From Candidatus Cloacimonadota bacterium (GTDB lineage Bacteria > Muiribacteriota > UBA6191), in assembly GCA_023954715.1 (NCBI GenBank), contig JAGSHD010000007.1, positions 62,001-126,000 on the forward strand: a stretch of 64,000 bases of DNA, written 5' to 3'. Under the pieces are notes generated by a model. That model was given only the letters and a program-made list of their open reading frames with translations, was not told where the DNA came from and made no database searches. Shown here piece after piece: positions 37,071 to 46,567 of this stretch (within the stretch, counting starts at the first letter, position 1; every line of letters starts with the position of its first letter). Both the position numbers and the translations under genes were made by a program.

Positions 37071-38320
37071 TCTCTGTCCTCCTTTTTTTCATGGACTATT
37101 AAAGATATTTCAGTAATTCTTCGTTTCAATACTTTATGCACAACCAAATCAAAGTTTTCACTTGTATATATATCCCCAATCTCTGGCAATTTATTAAGTT
37201 TTGTTAAAAAAGCTCCTGCCACTGATGTTACATTTTCAAATTCATCTTCAAAAAAACTAGATTGAAGATAAGTGTCAATCTCTCTACAAGAAACTGTACC
37301 TGCAAGCAAATACCTGTTTTGTGCAGTTTTAGCAATATTAGAGCTTTGTAATTTACTCGGATCCCTCATCTCTCCAAATATAGTTTGTAGCAGATCTTCA
37401 ATAGTTATTATGCCTTGAACATTTGCATATTCATCCATTAACACAGCCATCTTAATATTTTTAATCTGCATTTCTTTGAGTAGAGTATGAATAGGCTTAA
37501 ACTCGGGGATCACATAAACTGGCTTAATAATGTCTTCAATTTGATGGGTTTCTCCCAATAAATAATCTTTTACTTGAAAGTATCCTACAACAAAATCAAT
37601 TTCATCCTTATATACTAATATTTTACTATGGTCGATTCCCGCGATTAGTTCATCTATTTCTGCAGAACTAGCTCCGATTTCGATTGCGAGAATATCTGGT
37701 CGAGGTGTCATCTTTTCTACAGCAAAAACCTCATGAAATTCAAAAATCTTGGCAATGAGTTGTCGCTCCCACCCTTTAAGAGCCCCCTCTTTTTCTCCAA
37801 GAGTCGTCATGGTCTGTAATTCATCTACACTTAAATGGTCATCTTGCTCATCCGAAACACCAAAAATTAAATTGACGAAAAAGTTTGATAAGTTTTCTAA
37901 AAAATTTACCAAAGGAAATACTAATTTTTTTAACAATACCAAAAATGGAGAACTCAAAAAGGCAAAAGTTGTGGCATTCTTTAGGGCAATCGTCTTTGGT
38001 ACAATTTCACCAAACACTAAGATCAGCAATGTCATAATCAATACTGCCCAAGCAAGCCCAGCTTCACCAAACAGAGCCATCGCTGTTTCAGAAACCAGTG
38101 AGGATAAGTATATATTTACTAATAGATTTCCTACGAGTATAACAATCAAACAAGCATTTTTGTTTGCAATCAAAGACAATAAACAATTAACTAAAAAGCC
38201 TTTTTTATCCTTTAAGCTTTCTAAATAGGAGTCTTTTAAAGAAAATATAGAAACTTCTGAGCCTGAAAATAGCGCAGACATTAATAGTAGAAATATAATT
38301 AAAACTATATCACCTATCAA
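37067..38320 (-). CDS. CBS-domain membrane protein, CorC/CNNM (DUF21) family, copy 2
   Basis: 417 residues, same architecture as its downstream neighbour: DUF21 membrane domain (LMSALFSGSEVSIFS at the start, GEIVPKTIAL in the middle), CBS pair (KMTPRPDILAIE, VLMDEYANVQGIITIEDLL), and CorC_HlyC domain (YLLAGTVSCREIDTYL). The start is TTG and overlaps the stop of the pilin-like gene (TTGA). The two copies are clearly diverged, which suggests they may work as a heteromer. The role in Mg2+ or metal efflux is taken from the family. Confidence 0.9.
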   Translation of the reverse strand: MIGDIVLIIFLLLMSALFSGSEVSIFSLKDSYLESLKDKKGFLVNCLLSLIANKNACLIVILVGNLLVNIYLSSLVSETAMALFGEAGLAWAVLIMTLLILVFGEIVPKTIALKNATTFAFLSSPFLVLLKKLVFPLVNFLENLSNFFVNLIFGVSDEQDDHLSVDELQTMTTLGEKEGALKGWERQLIAKIFEFHEVFAVEKMTPRPDILAIEIGASSAEIDELIAGIDHSKILVYKDEIDFVVGYFQVKDYLLGETHQIEDIIKPVYVIPEFKPIHTLLKEMQIKNIKMAVLMDEYANVQGIITIEDLLQTIFGEMRDPSKLQSSNIAKTAQNRYLLAGTVSCREIDTYLQSSFFEDEFENVTSVAGAFLTKLNKLPEIGDIYTSENFDLVVHKVLKRRITEISLIVHEKKEDRE

Positions 38321-39072
38321 TTTTTATCCTTACCTAAAAGAAACTTATATTTATCCAAATACAGCTTTGACTCATGCTTATTGCCTATTTTAGAGTAATA
38401 CTCAGACCAAACCAGCATGATATCAGCATTTTTATGCTTCAAGTTTTCTGTGTGAACAATACTTTGTTTTGCTAAATCCAGCTGATTACTTTTTATTAAT
38501 AATCTCGCCTTAAAAAGATGGGCTTCAGCATATTCTGGATCCAAAGTTATAGCGTTATCAATACTTGCCTTAGCATAATCTAGGTGATCCGAATGTAAAA
38601 ATAACTTTGCTATCTCCAATGAAGTATTTGGATCGAATGTTGCGATGGTATTAGCCTCTTTTAGTAATTGTACAGCCTCTTTAATCTGGCCTGATTTAAT
38701 TTTTTTTGTTGCTGTAGCCAAGAGCTTTTGTACTAATTGATTTGTCTTACCATCCGTATTACCGGAATAGTTTACACCTTTTGATATTCTATAGACTGCT
38801 GGATTAACCGGATTATCTTGGATCAGTTTTTTAGCTCGCTGTACTTCCATGGCATTTCGAAAATTTTGTAGTTCGCTGTCTACTTCTACTTGTAAATTTA
38901 CTTTTCGCTTTTCTTGTAAACGTAAGGAGTTTACATCATCTATTTTATTTTTCATACTACCGGCACGGCGCATAGATATCAAAAATAGTACTGCTAAAAG
39001 CACAGTAATTATAGAGACTACAATGAGAATCTCTACCATTGTATAAGCTTTTTTTGGTCTGATTTGAAACAT
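38317..39072 (-). CDS. Pilin-like (prepilin N-terminus) TPR protein
   Basis: 251 residues. The N-terminus reads KKAYTMVEILIVVSIITVLLAVLFLI, a type IV prepilin-like signal with the Glu five residues after the expected cleavage (A before YTMVE instead of the usual G). It is followed by a Lys/Glu-rich stretch and four TPRs (AVQLLKEANTIATFDPNTS, YAKASIDNAITLDPEYAEAH). The protein would therefore be anchored in the inner membrane or assembled like a pseudopilin, displaying TPRs in the periplasm. It is the first gene of the operon with the two CBS-domain proteins, an unexpected partnership. Function unknown. Confidence 0.75.
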   Translation of the reverse strand: MFQIRPKKAYTMVEILIVVSIITVLLAVLFLISMRRAGSMKNKIDDVNSLRLQEKRKVNLQVEVDSELQNFRNAMEVQRAKKLIQDNPVNPAVYRISKGVNYSGNTDGKTNQLVQKLLATATKKIKSGQIKEAVQLLKEANTIATFDPNTSLEIAKLFLHSDHLDYAKASIDNAITLDPEYAEAHLFKARLLIKSNQLDLAKQSIVHTENLKHKNADIMLVWSEYYSKIGNKHESKLYLDKYKFLLGKDKN

Positions 39073-39134
39073 ATAATCGGTTACATAAGGTTAGTGGATG
39101 AGTGCTACTGTTTTCTAATAATAACCCTGCTACT

Positions 39135-39163
39135 ATTGTCTTAAAACTAGCTGGAAAAGTCAA
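39135..39163 (-). promoter_or_regulatory. Possible promoter of the pilin-TPR/CBS operon
   Basis: TTGACT (39158-39163) and GACAAT (39135-39140) on the minus strand, spacing 17. The -10 matches four of six consensus bases. Leader about 55 bases. Confidence 0.4.
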
Positions 39164-39247
39164 TTGATACATGGACTAAACTGAAAGGAAATTTACAAGG
39201 ATAGCAAAATTTTATTTTAATCTTAAGTTTATAGAACCAATAATACA

Positions 39248-40360
39248 CTACTTTAAGTAGACTTTATCAAAGTTTTCTCTCTGTAAGTTTTTTAAAGGAC
39301 GCAACTGAGTCATTCCTTGAAGTTCCATCCAGTAGACAGAAGCCCCTAACTTATACTCTTTGCCCACTTTAGGATTATACAGGTATACTTTTTTGTTTAA
39401 AGAATAAGAAATGATCGAATTTCCAGTGAGTAATCTATCATATTTAGATTTTCTTAATACATTCTTAATGACATTTCGCCCAGCCATATCATAGTCATTA
39501 TTTTCTATTTTCAGTCCACCCTCTCTATCTATAATAGTTAAGGTATGCGGAGCTAACTGATAAGCTTTTGGGCGATATGCTTTTGTAACACTTTCTGGTG
39601 ATCGTAAATTTCGAAATATTAAATTTTTAGTATCGTATTGTTTGTACAATATATAATGATCTACAAATTTGAAATCTCGTACTCTTTCAATGTCATTTAC
39701 TAAAGTAACCCGTTTTAAATTAGTATTATAATAGCGTAGTGTATACGATCTATCTAATGCTAAAATACCTGAATTAGACGCTTGAAACTTATAAAATGAA
39801 GAAGCTATAATTCTTTTTTTATTAGTTTTTAAATTAGCTCCATGTAGTTGATAGCCTAAGTCAACGTAACTTAACATAGGCCAAGCTAATTGAAAAAAAT
39901 CACAGTTTTTTTCAATGAGCTTTGTTTGCTTAGTGCTACTAACGTAAGACATCAGAGATCGCTGTCTATTTACCCAAACAACTGACCTTTTACTCGCTTT
40001 AAATTTACGGACTGTTTGATCATGGATTTGTGTGCTCTTATTAGTGAAATCATAAGAATACAAAGTCTCTTCACTATTGGTGAAAGCTACCAGGTCTTGA
40101 GCTAAATGAAACTTTTTTACTCGACCTAAATCTATCTCTTGCCCATTTAACAAATTTAAAGCATGTAATCCATTTTTTGGATCTGTATATGCAATCAGCG
40201 GATACATTATTTTAAACTTATTAACTTTTGAGGCTATTATACGCTTAGAGCCAGTGGAGGAGTCTAAATAAACTAACTCCCCACGTCTCTTTATTTGGTA
40301 TAATGCATGCTCACAAAATACAGTGTTGGCTATTAAGAAAAGTAATACTAAATATTTCAT
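39248..40360 (-). CDS. Secreted beta-propeller-like protein of unknown function
   Basis: The ATG at 40360 is preferred over TTG at 40366. Signal peptide MKYLVLLFLIANTVFC. The rest is about seven degenerate repeats of roughly 40 residues, each with a strand ending in an aromatic-x-hydrophobic pattern: YPLIAYTDPKNGLHAL, LVAFTNSEETLYSY, VVWVNRQRSLMSYV, PMLSYVDLGYQLHG, GILALDRSYTLRYY, HYILYKQYDTK. This is typical of a TolB/WD-type propeller. It is the last gene of the operon with two large secreted helical proteins (gap to the OmpA-domain gene about 15 bases), so it may be part of the same periplasmic complex. No enzymatic motif seen. Confidence 0.7.
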   Translation of the reverse strand: MKYLVLLFLIANTVFCEHALYQIKRRGELVYLDSSTGSKRIIASKVNKFKIMYPLIAYTDPKNGLHALNLLNGQEIDLGRVKKFHLAQDLVAFTNSEETLYSYDFTNKSTQIHDQTVRKFKASKRSVVWVNRQRSLMSYVSSTKQTKLIEKNCDFFQLAWPMLSYVDLGYQLHGANLKTNKKRIIASSFYKFQASNSGILALDRSYTLRYYNTNLKRVTLVNDIERVRDFKFVDHYILYKQYDTKNLIFRNLRSPESVTKAYRPKAYQLAPHTLTIIDREGGLKIENNDYDMAGRNVIKNVLRKSKYDRLLTGNSIISYSLNKKVYLYNPKVGKEYKLGASVYWMELQGMTQLRPLKNLQRENFDKVYLK

Positions 40361-40375
40361 AAACAATTATATTCT

Positions 40376-43081
40376 TTATTTTGCTTGTAAGTTGACTCGC
40401 TCAGCCGGAAAGTGGGTAGCAATCTTTTGCTTTAACCTAAGTAATGCATCTACATTAGATTTAATAGCAGCTATTTTAGCTTTGTCTAAACTAAACTTTA
40501 CTACTACACGACGACTAGCTGTTTGATCTTCTTTTTTAACGCCATTTTCTTCTTTGTAAATCAGCTCTGTTTCACCTTTAGCAACTACTCTAACTTTAGC
40601 TTTAGCTTTGAATGCAGTAAACCCACTAATACTACTTACACAGTACCTATATACAGCATTAGCACGATCATTAGATAGTCTCTTATTATAAGTTGCCTTA
40701 CCTGGTGAACTAGCATGCCCTTCAATCAATACTTCAGATAAAACTTCACTATATTCTCCTAAAACTTCAATCAATATTGGCATGGACTTTTTCAAAGACT
40801 CCTTACCAGCTGCCGACAATGTGCTTTTACCATGAGGAAACAAAGTATCCCCTGGAATTACAAAGTTAATGTTGTCTCCCTGATCTGTTTGTAAGCCTTC
40901 TTTGATTTCTGTCCCTTTGTCAGCAAATTCTTTTTTGACAATCTTAACAATCCAAGATCTGATATTTTTAACAAAAACCATTAGCTCAGTAAAACCTTCA
41001 TATAAACTGTGGTCATTATTAGCTGTAACTTTTACAGAGGCTGCCCTACTTTCACCCATAGATTTGATGATCGTTTCAATACTATAACCATAAGCATTTT
41101 GCTCAGGTGCTGAGTTCTGAGAAAAGATATAATCTTTTTTACCCTCTTTTAATCTTTCTTTTAGGTTCCATTCATACGATGCAAAACAAACTTGTCTTTT
41201 GTGATTTTTTGTACTTACATCCGAAGTGATTCTTGATTTTGCTAAAGCAGCTGGGTAAGAGTTTGTTGTAATAGTAATCTCTTTTAAAGAGTTTGGATAA
41301 AATTTCAAACAATCTGAATAGCCATGTCCAAAAGCAGTATTTAACATATCAACTTTAGACTCTTTTTCTTCTTTTATCATTACTAATACTTCAGATAAAA
41401 CCTTACCATAATACTGCTTTTTATCGCTTGTATCTCTTTTAGTATCAAAGCCTTTAATCCAATTTACTATTTCTAACTCATCTTTTTCTACTGAATCTAC
41501 AGCTCCATTGTAGATTTTTTTCATTTGAACATATGCATCCCAAGCATACGCAGCGGACATAGCTTCTGTGATACCTGCACGAGTATACTCTCGCAGATTT
41601 GAAACAAAGCTATCTACTTCAGAACGGTCTACTCCACTTTTAACCAAAGTGATAATCATTTCTTTGGTTTTTTTAACATCCTGCCATTTTTCAACATAGC
41701 TTTCATCAATTTTGTATTTTTTCAAAATACCTTTCAATGTTACTAGATGTGCTTCTTTTTTTACTCTAGCTAAATCAATCTTTTTAAGGTGAGCCAAATA
41801 TTCAACATGTAAGCTTTCAATTTTTTTGTGTGCATCTGCAGTTACACGCCCATCTTTCAAAAACTTTTCTTCAACGGTCTTTTTTAAATCGGTTTTTAAA
41901 AGCTCTGCCATCTTTGGAAGATCTACGTCCTTTACCATCTTATTATATTTTACAACCATTCCAACAAGAACCTGCTTAATCACTTGCCCCTGTCCAACAC
42001 TAAAGTCAACTTTTCTGTTTAAAGCTTGAGCCATACGAACATATAATTTTGCTTGCTCTTCCGTCCATCCGGTAGATGGCTTTGGGTCTGGCTCACTTGG
42101 ATCTGTATTACTATCCACCTTACCAACCAACGCCAAATTGATATTTTCTCTTGTAAACAACCAAGAGATAAGCAAACTTGCTCCAAATTTTAGACCTCTT
42201 TTATTTACATCTTTACCTGCTACTTCAACTGTACTTTTTGGATAAGCCCTTGAAGCAAAGTTTTCAACATAAGCCAGTCTACTTAAAAGCTCTTTATAGA
42301 GAGATACTTTAACTGGTTTTTGATCCTCATGTATAATTTCAACTTTTTTAACATCTGTTAAAATCTTATCTCTTCTAGATAGGTTCCCCTTAATTTCAGA
42401 AATTAAATGATGCCAATCATCATACTTTGAACCAAACCAATTTGTTCCAAACTCTGACTCTATCTTAGACAAAGAAAGCTTCAGCTTATCTAATTCAGCT
42501 TGAAAATACTCATCACGCTTTTTTTGTGCGGCTATAGCTGTTTTTCGTAAAGACTCGAGCTCCAACTTTGCATCTTCACTTGTAGAGTTTGCTTCTGCTT
42601 TATTAATAGCCACCTGTAAAACTGCAGCAGCTTTTTTCAATCTAAAGTACTCTTCTTTTACATCTTTATCTAACAACTCTAATCGAGCTTCATCCAACTC
42701 TTCCATGGATGCGCCAAGTTCTTCTAGCTTTGCCCACAACTCTTTGGATGCTCCCGTTCCATAAACATATCTCTTAAGAGACTCTAAACTTTTTTTATCG
42801 AATCTCTTTAAAAAGGATAAGCTCAATCCTGCATTTGCAGGGTTTTCTAGGTATCCATCAAAAGCTGTAGTGATTCGATCCTTACCTAGTGAAGTAAAAG
42901 ACAAGTAATTAAACTTAGAAGTTGATTCAGTAATTCCAGTACTAACGGTTGTTACTACTGCAGTATTACTATCTCCTGTTTTTACCAAACCGTCGGTATT
43001 TGGTCCTTCTGCAAATGTACTTGCCGTAAAACACAAGCTCAAAACCTGTATAAGGGTCAATTTTTTAAGTAAATTTTTCAT
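40376..43081 (-). CDS. Large secreted helical protein with C-terminal OmpA-like domain
   Basis: 901 residues with a signal peptide (MKNLLKKLTLIQVLSLCFTASTFA). Most of it is Lys/Glu-rich helical sequence without a known family. Residues about 760-870 are an OmpA-like domain (GDTLFPHGKSTLSAAGKESL, IEGHASSPGKATYNKRLSNDRANAVY), which normally binds peptidoglycan. Where OmpA has the diaminopimelate-binding Asp (GHTD) it has GHASS, while the Arg of LSNDRAN is kept. The protein is paralogous to its upstream neighbour: both share the opening LSFLK(R/K)FD-x-x-SL and a middle segment VD/EMLNTAF...DCLKFYP with two conserved cysteines. The ribosome site and start are the same GAGGAAATCATG as its neighbour. 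Probably a periplasmic wall-attached component. Confidence 0.8.
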   Translation of the reverse strand: MKNLLKKLTLIQVLSLCFTASTFAEGPNTDGLVKTGDSNTAVVTTVSTGITESTSKFNYLSFTSLGKDRITTAFDGYLENPANAGLSLSFLKRFDKKSLESLKRYVYGTGASKELWAKLEELGASMEELDEARLELLDKDVKEEYFRLKKAAAVLQVAINKAEANSTSEDAKLELESLRKTAIAAQKKRDEYFQAELDKLKLSLSKIESEFGTNWFGSKYDDWHHLISEIKGNLSRRDKILTDVKKVEIIHEDQKPVKVSLYKELLSRLAYVENFASRAYPKSTVEVAGKDVNKRGLKFGASLLISWLFTRENINLALVGKVDSNTDPSEPDPKPSTGWTEEQAKLYVRMAQALNRKVDFSVGQGQVIKQVLVGMVVKYNKMVKDVDLPKMAELLKTDLKKTVEEKFLKDGRVTADAHKKIESLHVEYLAHLKKIDLARVKKEAHLVTLKGILKKYKIDESYVEKWQDVKKTKEMIITLVKSGVDRSEVDSFVSNLREYTRAGITEAMSAAYAWDAYVQMKKIYNGAVDSVEKDELEIVNWIKGFDTKRDTSDKKQYYGKVLSEVLVMIKEEKESKVDMLNTAFGHGYSDCLKFYPNSLKEITITTNSYPAALAKSRITSDVSTKNHKRQVCFASYEWNLKERLKEGKKDYIFSQNSAPEQNAYGYSIETIIKSMGESRAASVKVTANNDHSLYEGFTELMVFVKNIRSWIVKIVKKEFADKGTEIKEGLQTDQGDNINFVIPGDTLFPHGKSTLSAAGKESLKKSMPILIEVLGEYSEVLSEVLIEGHASSPGKATYNKRLSNDRANAVYRYCVSSISGFTAFKAKAKVRVVAKGETELIYKEENGVKKEDQTASRRVVVKFSLDKAKIAAIKSNVDALLRLKQKIATHFPAERVNLQAK

Positions 43082-43111
43082 GATTTCCTCTATTTTTTAA
43101 ACTTGTATCTC

Positions 43112-46100
43112 TTAATTTGCGTAATTAATCTTGATTCCAGGAACTGTTCCTGTTTTTATTTCTTGGCCTGTACCATCTAAAATAGGCTCTCCATCAAGGT
43201 ATAACACATCACCAAAATCAATGGAGTCGACTTTAGTCGTTTGCATTTCTAAGTTAACTTTTGAAGATTCTACAGCCTTTGAAAACAACTTAACTACATT
43301 TTCTCTATTCCAAACATTAGCTGTTTTATTCCAGTACACATCTTTTTCTGCGCCCGGCTTTTGCTCCAGTTTATAGACAGGAATAAATACTTGATAAATA
43401 TTCCCACTTTTATGGTTGAAGTAATATTTAAACTCAGACCTTTCTAACAACCAGTTTTTAAAACCATATAGTCTTGCTTGAGCTCGAACGGCACGAGTAG
43501 TACCAGGAACAATATAATTACCATACCCAAATCCAACTGTAATATCTTTATCTGTAGAAAAATTTGTATTTGGTACTACATCAGACAATTTCAACAATCC
43601 AGAGTTTTCATAACTCGTGATAATAGCCTTCTGCTCAGGAAGAAGTACCGTTAACAATTTTTGACTGCGTAATTTTAATCCATGATATCCCGTTAGCAGG
43701 ACTCTTCTTTCCAGAAACTCTCTGGCCTTACTGCCTAAATATCGACTTAAGTGTGTTTCTAGTGCTTCTATCGCCGGTGGTCCAGTAAGCTTTCTGATGT
43801 CTCGTGTTTCATTTCGAAGGTCTGACGCTCCTATGGTTAAACCTAGCCATAGGCCAGAATAAGCTTTTGAGCCTTTTTTTGGCGTTCTTATTTTAATCTT
43901 TTCTTTCATTCGAGAAAATGATCTATAAATTTTGTCTCCAACTTCAGCCTCAAACTCCGTAGAACTTCCATTTTCTATTTTACCAACACCCTGTCGACTA
44001 CTAGTTAACATAGCTTTAGCGGTCAGTTTCATTGTTTTATCTATCTCTACATTAGAAATTTCTTTGGTGTTATTCAAGATTTTTAGTAACCCATCAAACA
44101 TCGATGCAGAAGCGTCTTGAGCATCACTTAAATCGATACTTTCTAGCATATCTTGGGCTTCTGAATTTTTTACATTAAAATGTAACGCTTCAGAATCTTT
44201 AACAATCTGCTCTAACATAAAGTCATTTTTTCTTTCTTCCCATTTTTTTCTAGTGGTAATTTCAAAGTCTGCATAACAAATTTCAATTTTTTCATCTACT
44301 GTACTGCTACTAGTACTTTTTGTAAATTGTAAACTAGCTGCTGGATAAAACTGTCTACAATTAGCTTGGGCACTGGCAAAAGGAGTATTTAAAACTTCTA
44401 CTCTACCTGGAAAATCCTTCTGAACTCTCTGCAAAAGAGTTTGAATCAATTGCTTATAGCTTTTGATCTTATCATTAGATGCGTGGTTCCTATCATATCT
44501 AGCAATCCATTTTATAATCGCTGTTTTATCTAAAGTTACAGTTTCTTTAAACTCTCCTACCATCTTTTTTGTAAGAGTATACTGGTTTGCCGCTCTTTCT
44601 AAGTAAGTCATGGTAGCTACACTCAAATGGACTAAGTCTGTCAATTGATTTGCTAATACTGCTTTAGATTCTTTAGTCAATTTCGTTTTTGTTATCTCTA
44701 ACATAAAAGCTTTAATGTCAGCCGTACTCTTTAAAGTAGAAACATCTCTTTTTATTCCTACCTTTGCTAAAGTATCATTTATTGCTTTAACTTTTGCTTC
44801 TCTCGCTGCTTGTTTTAATGCCGCTTGCTTAATCTCACTATCCAATTGAAGCATTGCTCTAGCTATATTTTTACTCTCTGGGCTTTCTGCTAAAGACGGG
44901 TTTGACTCTATTTGTTTTTTTAGCTTTTCTTGTACTTGAACTAATGCTTTATTAACGCCATCAATATCACTTGATGCATACAATGCATTAATTTTTGTCA
45001 AAGCAAAGTGTAGTTTCACTTTTTTATCAACTCCGACATAACGCTTTTCATTGAATAATGCAGCAATCTCTTTATAGTGTCTTTGTAAAAGCTCTCGCTC
45101 TTTTTTCTTCGCAGCAGTATCTGTTGATGAACCCTTCTTTACTTTTGGTTTTTTGTCTTTCTTCTTTGGTTTTTTGGTAACTTTTACTGGCTTTGTCTTT
45201 GGCTTAGTTTTGGGTTCAGACAAGTCTCCTAATAATGCAACATTTACGTTTCGCTTGGTCATTTGCCATGACAATAAATATGCGACTACATACCTATGCG
45301 GATCTTTTTTTGCACCCTTAGCAAACTCCTTAATATAAACAATTCTTTGGATAAGCTCTTCAAAAATATTCACCTTATGGCTTTCTCCGTCCCCATGAAC
45401 AAAGGCTACTTTTCTAAGTTTTTTAAATGTTTCTTCATCATCCTCTTTTAGGACTTCCATGATATCGCTTAAATCTCGAGTTACTTGGTTTGATAAGTTT
45501 TCCCAATCGTCTGATCTTTTGTTAAACCAATTGATCCCCATTGCATCGATGATATTATCTAAACTTAATCGAAACTTTGCCATTAAAGCCGCGAAGTCTT
45601 TTTTAATGATAGAACGAAGCTTTTCTATTTGTTCTTCATAAGCCTTAGAGTTTTTCTCAGTCTCTTTCATACCATCTTCAATATCTTTAATTTGCTTTAA
45701 TGATGCATTGTATTCATCTAAAATACCTTGCTTCTCCATCAAATCTTTTACGGCTTTGTCTAATTCTTCTTTATCTGCTCCAACTGCTTGAAGGCGATTC
45801 CAAAGTGTTCCTGAAGATCCTTCTAAGTATTCTTTTAACAGTGTTAGTGAGGTTCTATCAAATTTTTTCAAAAAAGATAACATTAATCCCGTATTTCTAT
45901 GAGCAGAGCTAAATTCAGGAAATCTTTTTTTGATTAAACTATCTGATAAGCCCATATCAATATATTCAAAATCTTTTAAACTTGTCGTACCATCGTATTT
46001 TTCTGTCTCAACTACTTTACTATCACCTGATCTCGTAGCGATACCATCAAAATTCGCTGCAAAACCAGTTGTTAAAAGCATAGATGACATAGATAGAAGT

Positions 46101-46135
46101 AATCCAATGCGTTGAAATGTTAGACTTTTTCTCAT
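43112..46135 (-). CDS. Large secreted helical protein, paralog of the OmpA-domain neighbour
   Basis: 1007 residues. The signal peptide is MRKSLTFQRIGLLLSMSSMLLTTGFA. The N-terminal 300 residues match the downstream gene (LSFLKKFDRTSLTLLKEYLEG, then LWNRLQAVGADKEELDKAV). A Lys/Pro-rich insert (TKPKTKPVKVTKKPKKKDKK) lies near residue 310. Around residue 590-660 both proteins have VEVLNTPFASAQANCRQFYP and IEICYADFE, with two conserved cysteines. In place of the OmpA domain there is a unique C-terminal part (about 820-1007) with no recognised fold. No membrane segment after the signal. It is first in a three-gene operon; GAGGAAATC precedes the ATG. A structural or secretion-related periplasmic role is conceivable but not shown. 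Confidence 0.78.
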   Translation of the reverse strand: MRKSLTFQRIGLLLSMSSMLLTTGFAANFDGIATRSGDSKVVETEKYDGTTSLKDFEYIDMGLSDSLIKKRFPEFSSAHRNTGLMLSFLKKFDRTSLTLLKEYLEGSSGTLWNRLQAVGADKEELDKAVKDLMEKQGILDEYNASLKQIKDIEDGMKETEKNSKAYEEQIEKLRSIIKKDFAALMAKFRLSLDNIIDAMGINWFNKRSDDWENLSNQVTRDLSDIMEVLKEDDEETFKKLRKVAFVHGDGESHKVNIFEELIQRIVYIKEFAKGAKKDPHRYVVAYLLSWQMTKRNVNVALLGDLSEPKTKPKTKPVKVTKKPKKKDKKPKVKKGSSTDTAAKKKERELLQRHYKEIAALFNEKRYVGVDKKVKLHFALTKINALYASSDIDGVNKALVQVQEKLKKQIESNPSLAESPESKNIARAMLQLDSEIKQAALKQAAREAKVKAINDTLAKVGIKRDVSTLKSTADIKAFMLEITKTKLTKESKAVLANQLTDLVHLSVATMTYLERAANQYTLTKKMVGEFKETVTLDKTAIIKWIARYDRNHASNDKIKSYKQLIQTLLQRVQKDFPGRVEVLNTPFASAQANCRQFYPAASLQFTKSTSSSTVDEKIEICYADFEITTRKKWEERKNDFMLEQIVKDSEALHFNVKNSEAQDMLESIDLSDAQDASASMFDGLLKILNNTKEISNVEIDKTMKLTAKAMLTSSRQGVGKIENGSSTEFEAEVGDKIYRSFSRMKEKIKIRTPKKGSKAYSGLWLGLTIGASDLRNETRDIRKLTGPPAIEALETHLSRYLGSKAREFLERRVLLTGYHGLKLRSQKLLTVLLPEQKAIITSYENSGLLKLSDVVPNTNFSTDKDITVGFGYGNYIVPGTTRAVRAQARLYGFKNWLLERSEFKYYFNHKSGNIYQVFIPVYKLEQKPGAEKDVYWNKTANVWNRENVVKLFSKAVESSKVNLEMQTTKVDSIDFGDVLYLDGEPILDGTGQEIKTGTVPGIKINYAN

Positions 46136-46567
46136 GATTTCCTCGATATATACCTAAAGCAAAAGACTTTAGTGTAAGTAATTTGAACCTTATAATATTT
46201 TATAAAGTTTCCTCACTTCCATTTACTACGAATATTTAGCCAAAATGTTTCATTAATATTTGTTGTACTTTTAGACATAGGTGTACATTTTATCCTATAT
46301 TTTTAACTTTTTGTCTTCAGATAAAATACTTGCTAAATTATCAAAAACTTGAATGGTTTAACTTGAGTCAAAAACAATTTAATTCTTGAATATAAATAGC
46401 TTGTTCATTATAGTTGCGTCTTTGAAACTTATAAAGAGCTTGATTGAGCTGCTAAACTCTTCTATCATTTTTTCTTTTATACCTATATAAAATTTATATA
46501 ATGATGACTATGAAAGCACCTCTTATCACTACAGTTTGTAAGAACGCTCTTCTAACAATAGGATTTA
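46136..46567. other. Divergent intergenic region upstream of trkA
   Basis: 432 AT-rich bases between two divergent operons. A TATAAT at 46497-46502 on the plus strand lies about 66 bases before the trkA ATG, with a weak T-rich -35 region; this is a likely trkA promoter. A small reading frame beginning at 46501 overlaps the trkA start in another frame but has no ribosome site and is not called. The minus-strand operon's promoter could not be pinned down. No RNA gene seen. Confidence 0.5.
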
